The position numbers and the translations under genes were made by a program. This document shows positions 31,534-44,016 of a stretch of DNA of 64,000 nucleotides, in pieces; the first letter of the stretch is position 1, and every line of letters starts with the position of its first letter. The notes below the pieces were generated by a model that had not been told where the DNA came from, did no database searches, and worked only from the letters and a program-made list of their open reading frames with translations. This stretch comes from Lepidodermella squamata. Its lineage: Eukaryota > Gastrotricha. Location of the stretch: assembly GCA_047495785.1 (NCBI GenBank), contig JBLDXI010000028.1, forward strand, positions 1,426,001 through 1,490,000. Direction: 5' to 3'.

Positions 31534-34211
31534 ATGATCAACTTGTGGAGAAAAATACCAACCCGACTCACACATAATCAATTCACGAATGAGCAAAAAA
31601 TTCATTAAAAATGCTATCGAGGAAATTCTAATTTCTTGAAATTTTAAAATTGTCTGTAACTAGGTCAATTTTTTTCAAAATTTTTTTAACCTTAAAATTA
31701 GGTCGAATTTCGATTTGAAAAATATTTGTCCGAAATTAGAACTTTTCTCGATACTTGTTGACGCAAGCCAAAAAAAAACGAAGGAGAAATATCGAAAGCT
31801 TTTTATTGTTATAATATAATCGACTTCACATACCGCGATCAATTCCTTTATAGCCCTGCCATTAGATGATGTGAAGAGTTATTTAATCAATTAATATCGT
31901 TGTAATTGTTAACGTGATGTCATACATCTTTCTCTCTTCTTTCTCGTCGCTAGTGCCTGATTAAATTTCACCTCGAATGACCCGTCACATACACATACAC
32001 ACAGTCCTAAATTCCTACCGGTGTTTCGAAGAAACATTACTTAGAGCGTTATTTTTCATACCCGAGACATGTATGTATTTTCACTGCCTGTGCTACTTAC
32101 TTCTTGAAATATTGTTCGAGACTCGTGTTGTTGGAGCGTATAGTGAATGAAAAATTATGCACGCGTTTATTAGAGATTGATTGATGGCGAACAGATGTAC
32201 TATTCAGTTCTCGCTAATTATTTTTGTTTTTCTGGGACTCGTTTTGGCAGTTGGGGTAAATTGGCCGGTTCGTTGGAGGTCAGATTGAACGATGAGATAG
32301 ATAGAGTATACACGCCTATTTTGCACTTTCTCTCCATCTGTGTCTCGCTCTCGAAGAATATGATATTTAGATGATGAGTACCTATATTATAGTAATTTAT
32401 GCGTGCGCGTGTGAAACATCATGTTTTATGTTGTCGAATTATAAATCTGTAATAAAAACGCTTATATTCACATCACCGGCCGTGTTCTGGTTCGCCGAAC
32501 TCGCGTCGAAGGTGCGTTGCGTTTTGCCAGGCGTTAACACGTGGCTGTTCTCTCACGCCGCCATCCAGGCTGCTGAAGGTAATTCAAATGACAGACACGG
32601 CAGCAGGATATTAATCCAAGTTCTTCCTTTGTCAAAAAATCGACGAAAAACCGGAGAATATTCACAAGTCGGAAGTAGTTGGTGAGCATCGATTTATTGT
32701 CCTAAAAATGTATTTTGAAACCGAAAATACTGGGGCATTTCAATTCAGAGGTAGAGAATAACATTAAAACAAAGCGAAGCCTACTATTTCGGTTTCAATG
32801 ATAACGACCATACTCGATTTTTTTTTATAAAATTGTTGAACAAACAGTATTGATGGTGAAGGATTTGCAGGTTGATTTATTCCCGAGTGAAATTTTGCTG
32901 TTTAAATCAGTTAACGAATTATTGCCTGAACGATGTAAAAATTGAGTGGATTGATTTGCCAAATAATAGGGAAAAAATATAAGGGTTAAGATAATTGAGT
33001 TAAGCGTATGTACCTAGGGGTATTGTGCTGTCGTTGTTCATTGATTTACCTGATCCATATTACATTAAATAGGCTGTCCATATTTATCCCACTTGAAGAG
33101 CGACATCAAATCACTCATGTCATGATGTTTGACCCTTTCGTCCGCGTTTTAACCCGAAAACCAAAACAAAAGACAGCTCTGTCGTTTAAAAAGCGCCGGA
33201 ATGCCATATTTTATTGTCGTTATCGAGATAACTGCTTTGTACACATGTAGAATGAAGAGCTGATAATTAGCATCAATTTACTCACGGTAATTTTCCCACG
33301 TAAAACGCAGCCATGTGAATCACTGAAATCAAATCAATCAAATAATAATAATTACACCGCGGTCACAATCGAGCGAGAAGAGAAGAAAAAACGAGAGAAA
33401 ACACGGTAAGAATTGGTATGAAAAGACGTCTTCAAGATTATTATTATTATTTCACGGTTTCCTTTTGTTTCAAGTACAAAGTGTCTCGTCATTCGGTTTT
33501 TTTTCCATTGAGAAGAACTGACCCAATAAAATTAAATACTTTACAAGAAATTCTGCACTTTTCCATTAGGAGCGAAAACACAGCCGGAATGAGGGGGAGA
33601 ATGCGTCTAGAATTACATTTTTCGTAGATAAAACTCGAGAATAATTCAATTTTTGACAAAAAACGTAATTCTGGATCGATTCCCCCTGAGAGAGTCCAAA
33701 ATGAGTCGATTTATATATTCATTCATTCAACGAAACCAGTGACCTTGAGAAATCAAATTTTGATGCAGCAATTTTGTGATGGACATCAATAGTCGTATAG
33801 TTAGTTGGTTATGTATGTAGTAGTAAATAAAAATTCTCATCATCATCATTATCAGGCGAAACAACAAAATGACGGCACAAAACTGTGTGTGTGATTCTCG
33901 GTGCCAAAATAAAACGGCCAAAATAAGTGCGCACTTGAATTTCAATTTATTTTCTATATAGTCCTATCAATTGTTTACAACTTGAATAAAAGAGAGCAGA
34001 CTAAAACAAAGTCGCGATTTTTTTGGTATTTAAATAATAATAATGTGATATCATTTTACAGCGATATTAATCAGCGGTTATTTTATATTATTTATACTAA
34101 TTTTTTGAAAGCGATTGAAAAATAGTATAGTAGTAGTAATAGACGTTAAAAACGCATAAATTACGAGAAACAGAAAGATCAGCTTTATTTTTTTCCGCCA
34201 CCAGCTTTTCA
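31534..34211. other. Intergenic 2.7 kb
   Basis: AT-rich, with many poly-A/T tracts and microsatellite-like TAATAATAA. A GC-richer, coding-like patch at about 32476-32579 (plus strand reading FWFAELASKVRCVLPG then VNTWLFSHAAIQAAE) ends at a GTAATT donor-like site. I found no acceptor, start or partner exon. No gene is claimed. Confidence 0.4.
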
Positions 34212-36599
34212 CTACAATGGCGACGGAGGGGGTACTTCGTGGCAGAGGACCTCGGCCAGGTCGATAGGCGGCGTTGTGGTTGTTGAAGACGTGACTTTTT
34301 GGTGGCTAGCCGCTGTGTTCGCAGCGTGTTGCGGCGCCAGTTTCGACATTGACCCAGTGAGGCCTTTCACGCTCGCGCTCGCCGAATCGAGCTGACACAC
34401 GCCCGAGTGGTGGTCCTCGCTGTGACAGCCGTAACTCGCGCCTATCGACTCCGTACTCGCCGAGGCACCACGAGATGAACGCACCTACAAAAAATAACGC
34501 AAAATCAATTAAATTTCGAAAAATAATCAGGGCAAAAATCACGGATAAAGATCAAATTTTTACAAAATTTCAAAATAAATTTACCATTAATCTACGATGA
34601 GCTAGTGATGAGCCAATACTGCCAGCTAGGCTGGTTTCAGCAGCACTTGTCCCACCGCCGGTCGCCTGGCCGTCCGAGTCGAAGCGCGGCGGTTTGTCGG
34701 TGCCGGACGAGCACAGCAGAATGCTGCCGCGCGGCAGGTGGTACGAGTCGAGCGTGACGCGCTCGTCGCTTTCGCAGCCCCCGCCGGCTGTGTCGACACT
34801 CAGGTGCCACGAGCCGCCTGTTGGGTCCGGCTCCGCCTGCGAGTTCAGCTCGGCGCTGATGACCGCCTCCACCGAGGCGATCGACAGCGTGCCCGCCATC
34901 GCTGCATTGCTCGCCTTGTCCGGGTACAGCATTTGCGTATCGCCCGATGCGACAGGAGAAGCAGCTGAAAATACACACCAAAATTAGTCAACAAATAATT
35001 TGAATTAGCGTAGTATTTGATCTATCTCATATTTCACTCAACTGAACAAACAGCGAGGAGATTAAAGCAATAAGTAAACATTAATGACTAATTAACGAAA
35101 AATTAATCGACTAATCACAGAAAATTAATTTGGGAACTTACGATTATTTAAAGCAGACATAATTGCATCGAAATCAGATGCATTTCGCTTGTCAGTCGAC
35201 TCCTGGGTGTTTTTCGACTCTTTTGCTCCCACAGAACCTGATCGGCAGAGCGAAACTGGAACGACGCCGTAGACATAGGCGAGTAGAACTGGGACACCCA
35301 CGCCGACAGCAGCTGCGGCGATCGCTGGGCCTGCTATTGTTGCTCCGACTACACCGCCAGCTATTGCGGCATTTCTCGCAGCCGGAGTTGCGTTTCGGTG
35401 CTTTTGGCGAATTTTACGGCCAGTCCAAATAGGGAAACCAGCCATTATTGCGGGGACAGCGATAGCAGTCAGCAGTACGATGCCTACAGGGGCGCCCGCG
35501 AGTAGACCGAGTTGCCAGAAGAGCTTCTTTTTGCGAGACCAGCGCTTCTTGCCCCAGAATGTACACCCCGACGGGCTGAGATAATGTACATCGGTAACGA
35601 GTTTCATACACAACCAGCAGAACTCGGCTCCACACAGCCGGCAAGACATGTGGTTGCACGAGCCGTCATCGGCTTTCAGGATAAACACACCGCAACGCGG
35701 GCATGGCTTAATGTCGTCTTTGTTAACTAGATCAGACGAAACTGCGCTGAATTCAGCAGGAGTGCGGCGAACCCGAGCGACTTCACAAGTCAAATTCGGG
35801 TGCCAGATTTGCTTGCAATGATAGCAGAACGATGTGTTACAGCCGGGCCTTTCACAGCGTAGCTGCGGACATTCAGCACAACCCGCTGCTATCACTGCGA
35901 AACCACAGTCAGGAGATGGACACCATCTGGTGTCTGGATCAGCCATCAAGCATCGACGGAGTAAAAATTCCTCGTATTTTTTGTACATGTGAGAATTGAG
36001 ACCGATAATGGAGGCCACATCACTGGGGTGTAATTTCGATTGGCAGGCAGGTTCGGGACAGGAGAGATTTGCCCTTCCTTCCGATACCTCTGTTACTATG
36101 TATCTTTGAAGGCATTCGAGGCAAAATCGGTGGTCGCAGTTGGTGAGCATACGTGACGTTTCCTCGGTGTAAGGTTGAAAGCACATCGAACATTCTTGCT
36201 TCTGATTACTCGAGGATGATCTTGTGCTGTGCGTTCTACAAAAAATTGAATAATGAAATCAATTTGAGCAATCAGTATAAATCATTACCTCAAGACGGAA
36301 TGCGGAACAGGTAGCTGCTTCCCGTTGAGCCTGTTTTGGGTTTTAGCCGCAGATCTAGATTCTGAAGACGGAGCGGAACTTGCACCTCCTTCAGATTTAG
36401 CGCCATCATCAGATTGATCTGCTCTCGTTAGAATTCGAAGCCGCTGCCGCCAAGAATTACCGTTTTGGGATGACTTTGAGCTGCCGCCGCCAGGGGTTAA
36501 TATCCTACGCAGCGATAAGGCTGGCAGAGCAGGTGGAGATAAACGGAATGTAAAGCGAGTCTGTGATGCTGCATCTTCGGGCTGCTGTTTCGAAGTCAT
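34212..36599 (-). CDS. RNF19: RBR-type E3 ubiquitin ligase RNF19 (4 exons)
   Basis: Exons 36599-36289, 36235-35142, 34964-34585 and 34484-34212 sum to 2058 nt and 685 residues. Order: Ser-rich N-terminus; RING1 (ECSMCFQPY ... CDHRFCLECL); IBR (WCPSPDCGFAVIA ... GCNTSFCYHCKQIWHPN); RING2 (CPRCGVFILKADDGSCNHMS ... FCWLCM). The catalytic cysteine is in GSCNHM. Next comes the RNF19-specific block HYLSPSGCTFWGKKRWSRKK, two hydrophobic membrane segments (LAGAPVGIVLLTAIAVPAI and a Gly/Ala-rich one), then YVYGVVPVSLCRSG. This identifies the RNF19A/B (dorfin) group, which forms a ubiquitin thioester intermediate and sits on ER or vesicle membranes. The C-terminal exons are Ser/Thr-rich and poorly conserved. 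Confidence 0.94.
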
Positions 36600-37317
36600 T
36601 GCAACACACCACTCATAACAAATCTATAGAAGCAAGGAGGAAGATGATACGAAATACTTATTAGCCATGGATCATAAAGAGCTTTCAGAGTTCGGAGAAG
36701 GCAGTCTATTATGAGGAAAATATGAATCTCGCTGATAGTCAGTCAGTCAGTGCGCCAAAGTGTTATGAATGATTAATCTTCATTCTTTCAAATGTATTGT
36801 GTATTGATAACAGATAAGAAAACGCCTGCAACTCGCGACTTGCAACCAGCAACTAGCAAGTAGCAAGTAGCACAACAGAGTACAGGTCCCACGCAAAACG
36901 ATAGGGGCCAACTCTTCTCATTCAGCAGCCCCTGAGAACGCTGATTTACTAACCCCCAATTTTGTCAAAACAGCACAACAAATAAAATCAATGCAATATT
37001 TTTTATACTCGAAATTTATATTTTCGATAATTTATAGCAAAACGTAATTATTATAAGTGAGATAAAAATTAGTGCTATTTTACAGACCTTTTCAATCTTC
37101 GAATCGGTTTTTCGGAGTTTTGAGGTTTATTGTCAAAGCAGCCGAGTGCCTTTCTTCCAGGGCCTCCATAGCGCCTATCAATATCAAATCTTGAAATTTA
37201 TCCCATACCTACCATAGAGTTTTGTCCCTAACTTGTTAACCTTGGCTCTACCTAACAAAGCGTAGTCGTAACTGCTTTCTGAAACAACTGTATTTTTGTT
37301 CACTAGCGCTCGCAAAA
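36600..37317. other. Divergent intergenic region
   Basis: Lies between the minus-strand RNF19 and the plus-strand TMEM126 genes, so it probably holds both promoters. It contains short tandem motifs (CAGTCAGTCAGT near 36740, and CAACTAGCAAGTAGCAAGTAG near 36849-36870). No further gene is seen. Confidence 0.45.
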
Positions 37318-38161
37318 ATGGATATATTGGAAAAGTTACGGAGGAAAGCTAACTCATTGTTTGGTACAAGTGCCGTTGAAGACACGCCGTCTTTTACCAA
37401 AGATGCTGTTATTTTTCGAGCTTCCAAGAAACAAGACTCTGAGGAACTTCCTCCTAATGCAAAGCCGCTAGATCGCCGATCGGCTTATGCCGTGTATATA
37501 AAATGCCGTTTGTTTTATTTTCGAGATTAAAGATTACTTCTCTTTAGAATTGTGAATCACATTCGACGAGAACCTGGCGTAGATAATTTTTTGCTCGTTC
37601 ATGGAACAAAGTTGTTAGCTGTGGCAGCTGCAGTTTCAGGATGTGCGGTTTTATTCTCTTTCCGCAAAGTTATGCTCATCAAACCTCGAGCAAACTTCAT
37701 GTATTATGCAGGTTAAAGATTGGTGGGTTATTGTGTTTTTGCGTTATTTATGGTAACGTTTAGGTGTTTCTTTCATTCCACTTGGGGCCTTGACTGCGGT
37801 ACGCACAAAATATTTTGATGAGCCGATTACCCTTGGCAATTTTACTTGCTTATCGTGCATTCAAACGCGATCTGTTATGCTGCAGCTGGCCGCTGGTTTT
37901 ATTTATCCGATTATATGTTCACCCCTTGCCGCTATCGCCACTGCTCGAAGGCATTTGACGTACTCGACCACGCCGTTGACGCGTCTACCTCATGGCACTG
38001 ATTTGGTCCGATCCGTGCTTCATGTTCGTCGCGACTGGTTGCTATTCATTTTCCTATTCAATGTAATCGTGGCTGCCGGTATTGCTAGGCGTCAATTTCA
38101 TTCAGCCGCCAACTTCCATACCCAACATGAGATGAACGCTAGTCACCACGAAATGAACTAA
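37318..38161 (+). CDS. TMEM126: TMEM126 family mitochondrial inner membrane protein (3 exons)
   Basis: Exons 37318-37493, 37548-37711 and 37764-38161 total 738 nt and 245 residues. Both introns are 52-54 bp. The second exon encodes membrane segments, and exon 3 has the family core ITLGNFTCLSCIQTRS then GFIYPIICSPLAAIATARR. This compares with TMEM126A, where LNTGDLDCETCTITRS is followed by a GLYPVFLAIP-type segment. Several hydrophobic helices fit a multi-pass inner-membrane protein; family members act in assembly of respiratory complex I. The donor at 37494 was chosen because it alone preserves the frame. A His/Asn-rich tail ends the protein. LONP2 starts 65 bp downstream on the same strand. 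Confidence 0.8.
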
Positions 38162-38226
38162 CGATAAATCACCCTTCTATACCAATCAATTTTCGTCTCT
38201 TTCTAGTGTTATTAAAATATTATGAG

Positions 38227-40732
38227 ATGGCCCTGACGAAAATCGCCGATGAATTACCGGCTGTTCTTGTGAATGACGTCCTCATTCCTGGCTCGACCAT
38301 CAGAATTGCCGACACAAATGAAAAATTCATCAACTTGGTCAAATCGAAATTCCTGGTGGCTAACTTGATGTTAGGCCAAAGTGTCATCGTTGTTATTCCG
38401 AAAAGCAGTCGCAATGAATATGGAACTGCTGCAAGTGTTATTCAGGTTACTGGAACTAATTGGCCCAAACCTTTTTACAGCCTGTTAGTCACCGGTCTAT
38501 GCCGCGTTAAAATCAATCGATTAATTCAAGAAGACCCGTATTATGTCGCCGCTATTGAGCAACTGGAGCCACTTTGCTCGGATTTGAAACCTCAGCTTGA
38601 AGTTTACTCATCAAAAGACGTCGTGCAAGCTTCTGAAACTGTGCGGGACCTGCTCTATAACTTAGCAACAGCTTTTGGTACAAATTCTACTGAAGCTTCT
38701 CGATTCAAACAAACTCTCAGCGGACTTCCGCCTAATTTACTCGCCGATATTGCTTGTCAATACGTCTCCTTGAGCGATAAGGACAAACTAACATTACTAT
38801 CTAAAGTCGAAATTCTCGATCGATTGAAATTTTTGATTCCACTAATTGAAAAACAAGTTCAATTGGCGAAATCTGCGAGTAATGTCAAGCGATTACCGAT
38901 TCAAGCGAATCAATCGAAAAATAATTACGTCGTCATTGCAAAACCTGATGCTCTAGATGCATTGATTAAAGCATCGGCCAGAAAGCGGCAAATGAATGAC
39001 GATGACGATTCGGATGAGAAGAACGAATTGGACGCGGTTGAGGCGAAAATCGAAAATTTACCCGACAGCGTTCGAGAGTTTGCATCGAAAGAACTCGTCC
39101 GCCTGCGAAAAATGGTACCGCATATGCCTGATTACTCAATAACGAGAAGTTACCTGGATTTCATCGTCGATTTGCCTTGGAATGTTTCAACTTACGATCG
39201 GCTGGATCTAGACGAGGCGAAAAGGTTGTTGGATGAGCGTCACTATGGTCTGGATGAAATTAAACGGCGATTAGTTGAGTTTCTAGCTGTTCGGAAGGTT
39301 CTAACGAGTCGCGGTAAAGAAACCCCATTCAGCACAGGTCCGATTTTGTGTTTAGTCGGCCCGCCTGGGGTTGGAAAAACTTCAATAGCTCGAACTTTGG
39401 CCGAGGTAATGGGTCGTAAATTTCAACGAATTTCTCTCGGTGGTGTCTGCGATCATGCAGATATTCGCGGCCATCGAAGGACTTACGTAGGCGCAATGCC
39501 TGGGCGAATTCTGGCCGCTGTCAAGTCGGCTGGCTCGAAAAACCCGTTGATTCTATTGGACGAAATCGACAAAACCACGCCAGGTATTCACGGCGACCCT
39601 GCCGCTGCTTTACTTGAAGTTCTAGATGCTGAGCAAAATTCAGCCTTTGTCGATCATTACCTAAATCTGCCGTTCGATTTGTCTCAAGTTATCTTCATTA
39701 CAACGGCTAATTCGGTTTCGAATGCGCATCCTGCCTTGTTAGATCGGATGGAAGTTATCAACGTGCCGAGTTACACGCCTGAGGAGAAGGAGAAAATTCT
39801 CGAGGGTTACCTTCTGCCGAAACAACTAGCCCGCCATGGCCTATCGCCGGGTGAAATTCAGATTGAAAAAGAAGCGATTAAGCTGATTTTGACGTCATAC
39901 ACTCGAGAAGCTGGAGTCAGGCAGTTGGAACGAGTTCTGGAGACTCTTTGCCGTCGCATTTGCGCAAAATTACCCGGCGAATCTACCGAAAGGCACACGT
40001 AAATATTTTTTGAAAAATCGGATTCCTATAATGAATATTTTTCTTTACAGGTTCCTTATAAAGGTGGACGAACTGGTTTCACTTCTCGGACCGCCTCGAT
40101 TTAAAAATGGCATGGAAACAGCGTCGCGGTTGAATCTACCAGGCGTCTGTCTCGGCCTAGCGTGGACTCCAATGGGCGGCGAGGTGATGCACGTTGAGGT
40201 CTCGGCTATGCCAGGCGACGGGAAACTTCATCTAACCGGGCAGTTGGGCGATGTCATTAAAGAATCAGCGTTATTGGCTCTGTCTTGGTTCAAAAGTCGC
40301 CTTGGCTATAATACTAAAGCAGTAGCTATGGACCCTCAAACCACTAATATTCACGTTCATTTACCTCTAGGAGCCGTTGCTAAAGACGGCCCATCAGCCG
40401 GGTTAGCCCTTTTAGCGGCTATTGTATCACTTTTCGCTCAGACCCCAACAAAATCGAACGTTGCAGTCACGGGTGAGATAACACTTAGGGGCTACGTACT
40501 GCCTGTAGGGGGTATCAGAGAGAAATTAGCGGCAGCACGTCGCCAGGGTGTAGCCACGGTAATTTTGCCGGCTGGCAATCAGGCGGATGTTGAGGCTGAA
40601 GTTCCGGATGAGATTCGTAAAACTATGCGGCTTGTTTTCGTCCGACGCGTTGAAACCGCGTTAGTTGAAATATTAGACGAACCTTCACGAGCGTTTGGCG
40701 ACGCTTTACAGCTCAATAACAGCCATTTGTAA
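38227..40732 (+). CDS. LONP2: Peroxisomal Lon protease homologue (LONP2), 2 exons
   Basis: Exons 38227-39998 and 40051-40732 (52-bp intron) total 817 residues. In order: an N-terminal LON substrate-binding domain (about 15-220); a helical linker; the AAA+ domain with Walker A GPPGVGKTS (about 378-386), Walker B LILLDEIDK (about 440) and DPAAALLEVLD; and the protease domain with the Ser-Lys dyad (KDGPSAG, Ser near 706; Lys near 748). The C-terminus is SHL, a variant of the PTS1 peroxisomal import signal. There is no N-terminal mitochondrial presequence, which together indicates peroxisomal Lon rather than LONP1. It degrades damaged or unprocessed matrix proteins. The sequence TTTCGTCTCTTTCTAG ends 21 bases before the ATG and could be a trans-splice acceptor. 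Confidence 0.94.
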
Positions 40733-41059
40733 CTTGATGAGTTATTTTCTGATTTTCTGATTAAATGCCTTGGCGTCGTCTCAAAAAATATTGGAATTCA
40801 TGCAATTTTTCTCCAATTCGCGGTTCTTGACTTTTTGTGTTTTTTACTTTCTAATATGATCATCTTCTCTCATTCAACGTCGTAACATTGCCGATTTTTC
40901 TGTGTCGAGAAAATGCGATTCGTAAACATGCTTATCGGCTTTATCGTTTGTGATTGTGCTATTTTTTGAATTGTTTCATTTTCGATAAATAAAGTTTCAC
41001 CGATTCTCAATAAAACTAGTTTTTACCACACAATGAATGCTGATGGCAATAGAAAACAA
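40733..41059. other. Convergent 3' flanks
   Basis: This is a short spacer between the LONP2 stop (plus) and the stop of the first class C receptor (minus). It probably contains both 3' UTRs; an AATAAA-like signal is visible near 40987. Confidence 0.4.
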
Positions 41060-43470
41060 TCAACCCGAAATACGGTTAGGTTTTGGTAGGTTCACAGACA
41101 ATCTCAAGTTATTTTGCTTGGCAACTGGCCAGCGATTTGACCAAACCGGGAAAAACATGATCAGGAAAGTCGACGCTGAGTACAGCAGTGCGCTAACCAC
41201 GACTGCTGTCATTTGGCTGAACTCTGTCCTACCGAGGGCGTAAACGATCAAAATCGAAGCAAAGAACATCGTAGTGGCGTTGATTACTGCGAGTAGCAGC
41301 AGTTTACATTCGAAGGCGTAGAAATACGCGATATCAAGTCTGGTGCGACTTTCGTAGGCGAAAAAGCAGCTCGCAAGTAAAATGAAAGCATTCAACGCGA
41401 TGACAGCGCCAAGCCATGAAAATTCATCGTTAGATGTGCAGAAGTAGTACTGAGTATCATAGTAAGAATCAAGTTTCTCACTGAACGAGACAGGTGACAC
41501 TATGGAGATGACTTCGAATGGAGAAGCAGCGAGCGTCCAAACAAAAACTGCAGCGGCTACAGAGGCGGTTATAACTAAAGCGCAGATGAACTGCAGTCGC
41601 TGAGATTTCAAAAACCTTGGCTTCAAACGAAGGTCGAAACTGTCTACTGTTATCGAACTGCGGCCACCTCGAAACATCATTTCTTTGATGGATTGCATAA
41701 CGTCTCGAAGTCCGAAAATTCGAACAATCATTACGGCATTACAAGCTGTTACGCCAATCGAAATCAGCAACGGTCTGATGGGGCATAATATGTCCTGAAA
41801 AAACGTGAGTTCCATCAATGCAATCACAGCTCCGATGTCGAGCAGCATGCATCCGAATAGGAAAAGTACATTTGTCGGCATATCCAAGAAGAAAATGAAC
41901 CTCTCACGGTTTCTCTGTCGCATGAGTCTAAAGAAGAAAACGAGTTGCCCGATGAAGATTACCAACGTAAGGAATATCAGGACAAGGAAGGACGAAATTG
42001 GATATTTAGTTGACAAGTGAATCGAATTCGATAGATCTTTTGGAGGCTGTCCCGATTTCGTGTACCAAACTGGAGGTTGTAATGTCACAATCTTATAAGT
42101 GCTCAAATTGGAAATCGTCCGATAATCAGTATCGAGGCGCACACTTTTGAAAATCAAACGATTAGATCCCTGATATTGTTGAATTAGGTACACATCTTCT
42201 GTATCGACTAATAACCGCTCGGAATATTTAATTCTCCCGATGCGGAGCCCTATAATATCGGTTTCCGCTGCGCTAGCGTTCACAACCTGCCGAATTATTT
42301 CAGGATGCGTCGAAAAGTCTTTCAAGCTCAAATTGTAGCGATCTCGAAGAATGGATTCACTGCGGTTCAGAGCTAACACAGTACCCATAGTTGCATCGTG
42401 GCAAATGTGCCTCTGGCCTACATCGTTTACCTTTGTTCCATTCAGCTCCTTGGCGAGATTTGCTTCGAACCAATCAGTGTCGTAGCCCAAAGGAGTGGGT
42501 CCGAACTTCTCCCAAGCACTCTGAACCAAACCGAAGAAGAATGTAATTTTAAGCATCTCGGCGATGATGTTTCGAGTACAGCCAGGAGTCAACGGCAGAG
42601 CTGCATCTTCAGCTGTGACGTATGTCAAAAGGTTGCCGAAGTATACAAAATAGGGTGCAGTCATTCCAGCTTCGTAGGCTAAACAAAGCAGTTTGACGAA
42701 CAGCCACGTTTGTCCGTGTACCGAAGCAATAATTCGTGCTCCGCTGTTCTTAATAGCCTCCACAGTATCTAGCGTAATATCATTTTCGCTTAAAAAATAT
42801 GGCGTATCCATGTTTTGCCGGTTCATCGCATTTTGAACGCTTTTACCGAACAGATCATCGTTGATGTTTCCCGAATAGGTTAATATTGCCAATTGCTTCC
42901 AACGCCCAAGCCGGTTCGCAAATGCTGGAATCAATGTAGCCACGTTCTCGGTGGGACCTTGAGCCCTGTACAAGTGATTGTACAACGCACGCCTTGCAAT
43001 CAAACTAGCGCCAGCACATCCTTCTGCAAATTCAATGAAGTTGTTCATCTTGATCGCAAGAGCTACAGCTAAGATAAGAATGCTTAGTATTAAGCTTGAA
43101 ATGGAATGAAGAATTTTGGTAACTAACTCTGACAGCCCAAAGAAGTTCCAATGACGATTGGCGATAAGTAGCTGTTGCTCGCTTGATTTTCTTCCGATTC
43201 CCATAAAAAGTTAACGAAACTTTGCGGCGCTTTCATCGCTGCGCTACCCTCATCCTTAACTACCATTCGAATATGGTAATCTGGCAGCATATCAGCTCGT
43301 GCATTAGTGGCGTCAATTACGATTTTTGCAGCTGCACTGCAAGCAGTTGGGACAGCGGCATTAGGTCTTGGCATCAGGTTAAGTAGGACAATCTCGTTTG
43401 GTTTAGTTCTGAGATTCTCGCCATTCACCCAATTTATGGTGAAAATGGCAAATAGATGAATAAACGACAT
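41060..43470 (-). CDS. GABA-B-like class C GPCR, copy 1 (2 exons)
   Basis: Exons 43470-43128 and 43068-41060 total 783 residues. After a signal peptide comes an extracellular ligand-binding (Venus flytrap, ANF-receptor-type) domain of about 450 residues, with the conserved starts GTSLGCQ and FIEFAEGCAG. It is followed by the GABA-B-type linker W-YTKSGQPPKDLS, which corresponds to W-x-x-G-x-P-P in GABA-B subunits. Seven membrane segments begin at about residue 470. The CPIRPLLISIG / RIFGLRDVM region and an ECL2 cysteine (YYFCTS) are typical of class C. There is no Cys-rich domain between the lobes, as in GABA-B. The ligand is unknown; given the tandem array, chemosensory or neuromodulatory roles are plausible. 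Exon phase and length equal those of copy 2. Confidence 0.87.
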
Positions 43471-44016
43471 TTTACAGCTGGAGAAATTATTATCGGCCTT
43501 AAATTCTACTATCAACAGACCTATTTCTGTAAAATCTTAGCGTGTAAATTAGGGAAAATAAGTGCTTCCTCTTAAGTGCCACAGAACTCATCTACGTGCA
43601 TTTGATCATCAGTGGTTTTCCGGCTGTCCATTTTTCACGCTGATAAAAAAACACGGAACTTGAAACAAAGGAAAATTTGCTAAAATAGCAGAAAACATCT
43701 ATGAAAGAAATGCGGCGCCGGTCCCTAAACCAACTGATATTCTAACATTTTATTTATTACAAACCTACATTTACACCGATCCCACGTAAACACGAATAAA
43801 ATTGAGACATCCATTAGGAGAATAGCTTGAGAAGAAAGTTATATCATGCCGGGTGCTATGACAATGATGTGAAATACGAACCGTTAATTGTTAATACATA
43901 TTTCGAAGTTGCAGAAACGTCGGGCCATAATGCATTGACAGTTTGGAGTGACATCCTTTTATTCGCTTTTGACTCCAAGTCTCAAATTTTTGCAACAAAA
44001 ACAAGCAACAGGGTTT
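43471..44016. other. Intergenic, no gene seen
   Basis: AT-rich spacer between two receptor genes on the same strand. It presumably holds the promoter of copy 1 and the 3' end of copy 2. No repeats are evident. Confidence 0.4.
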
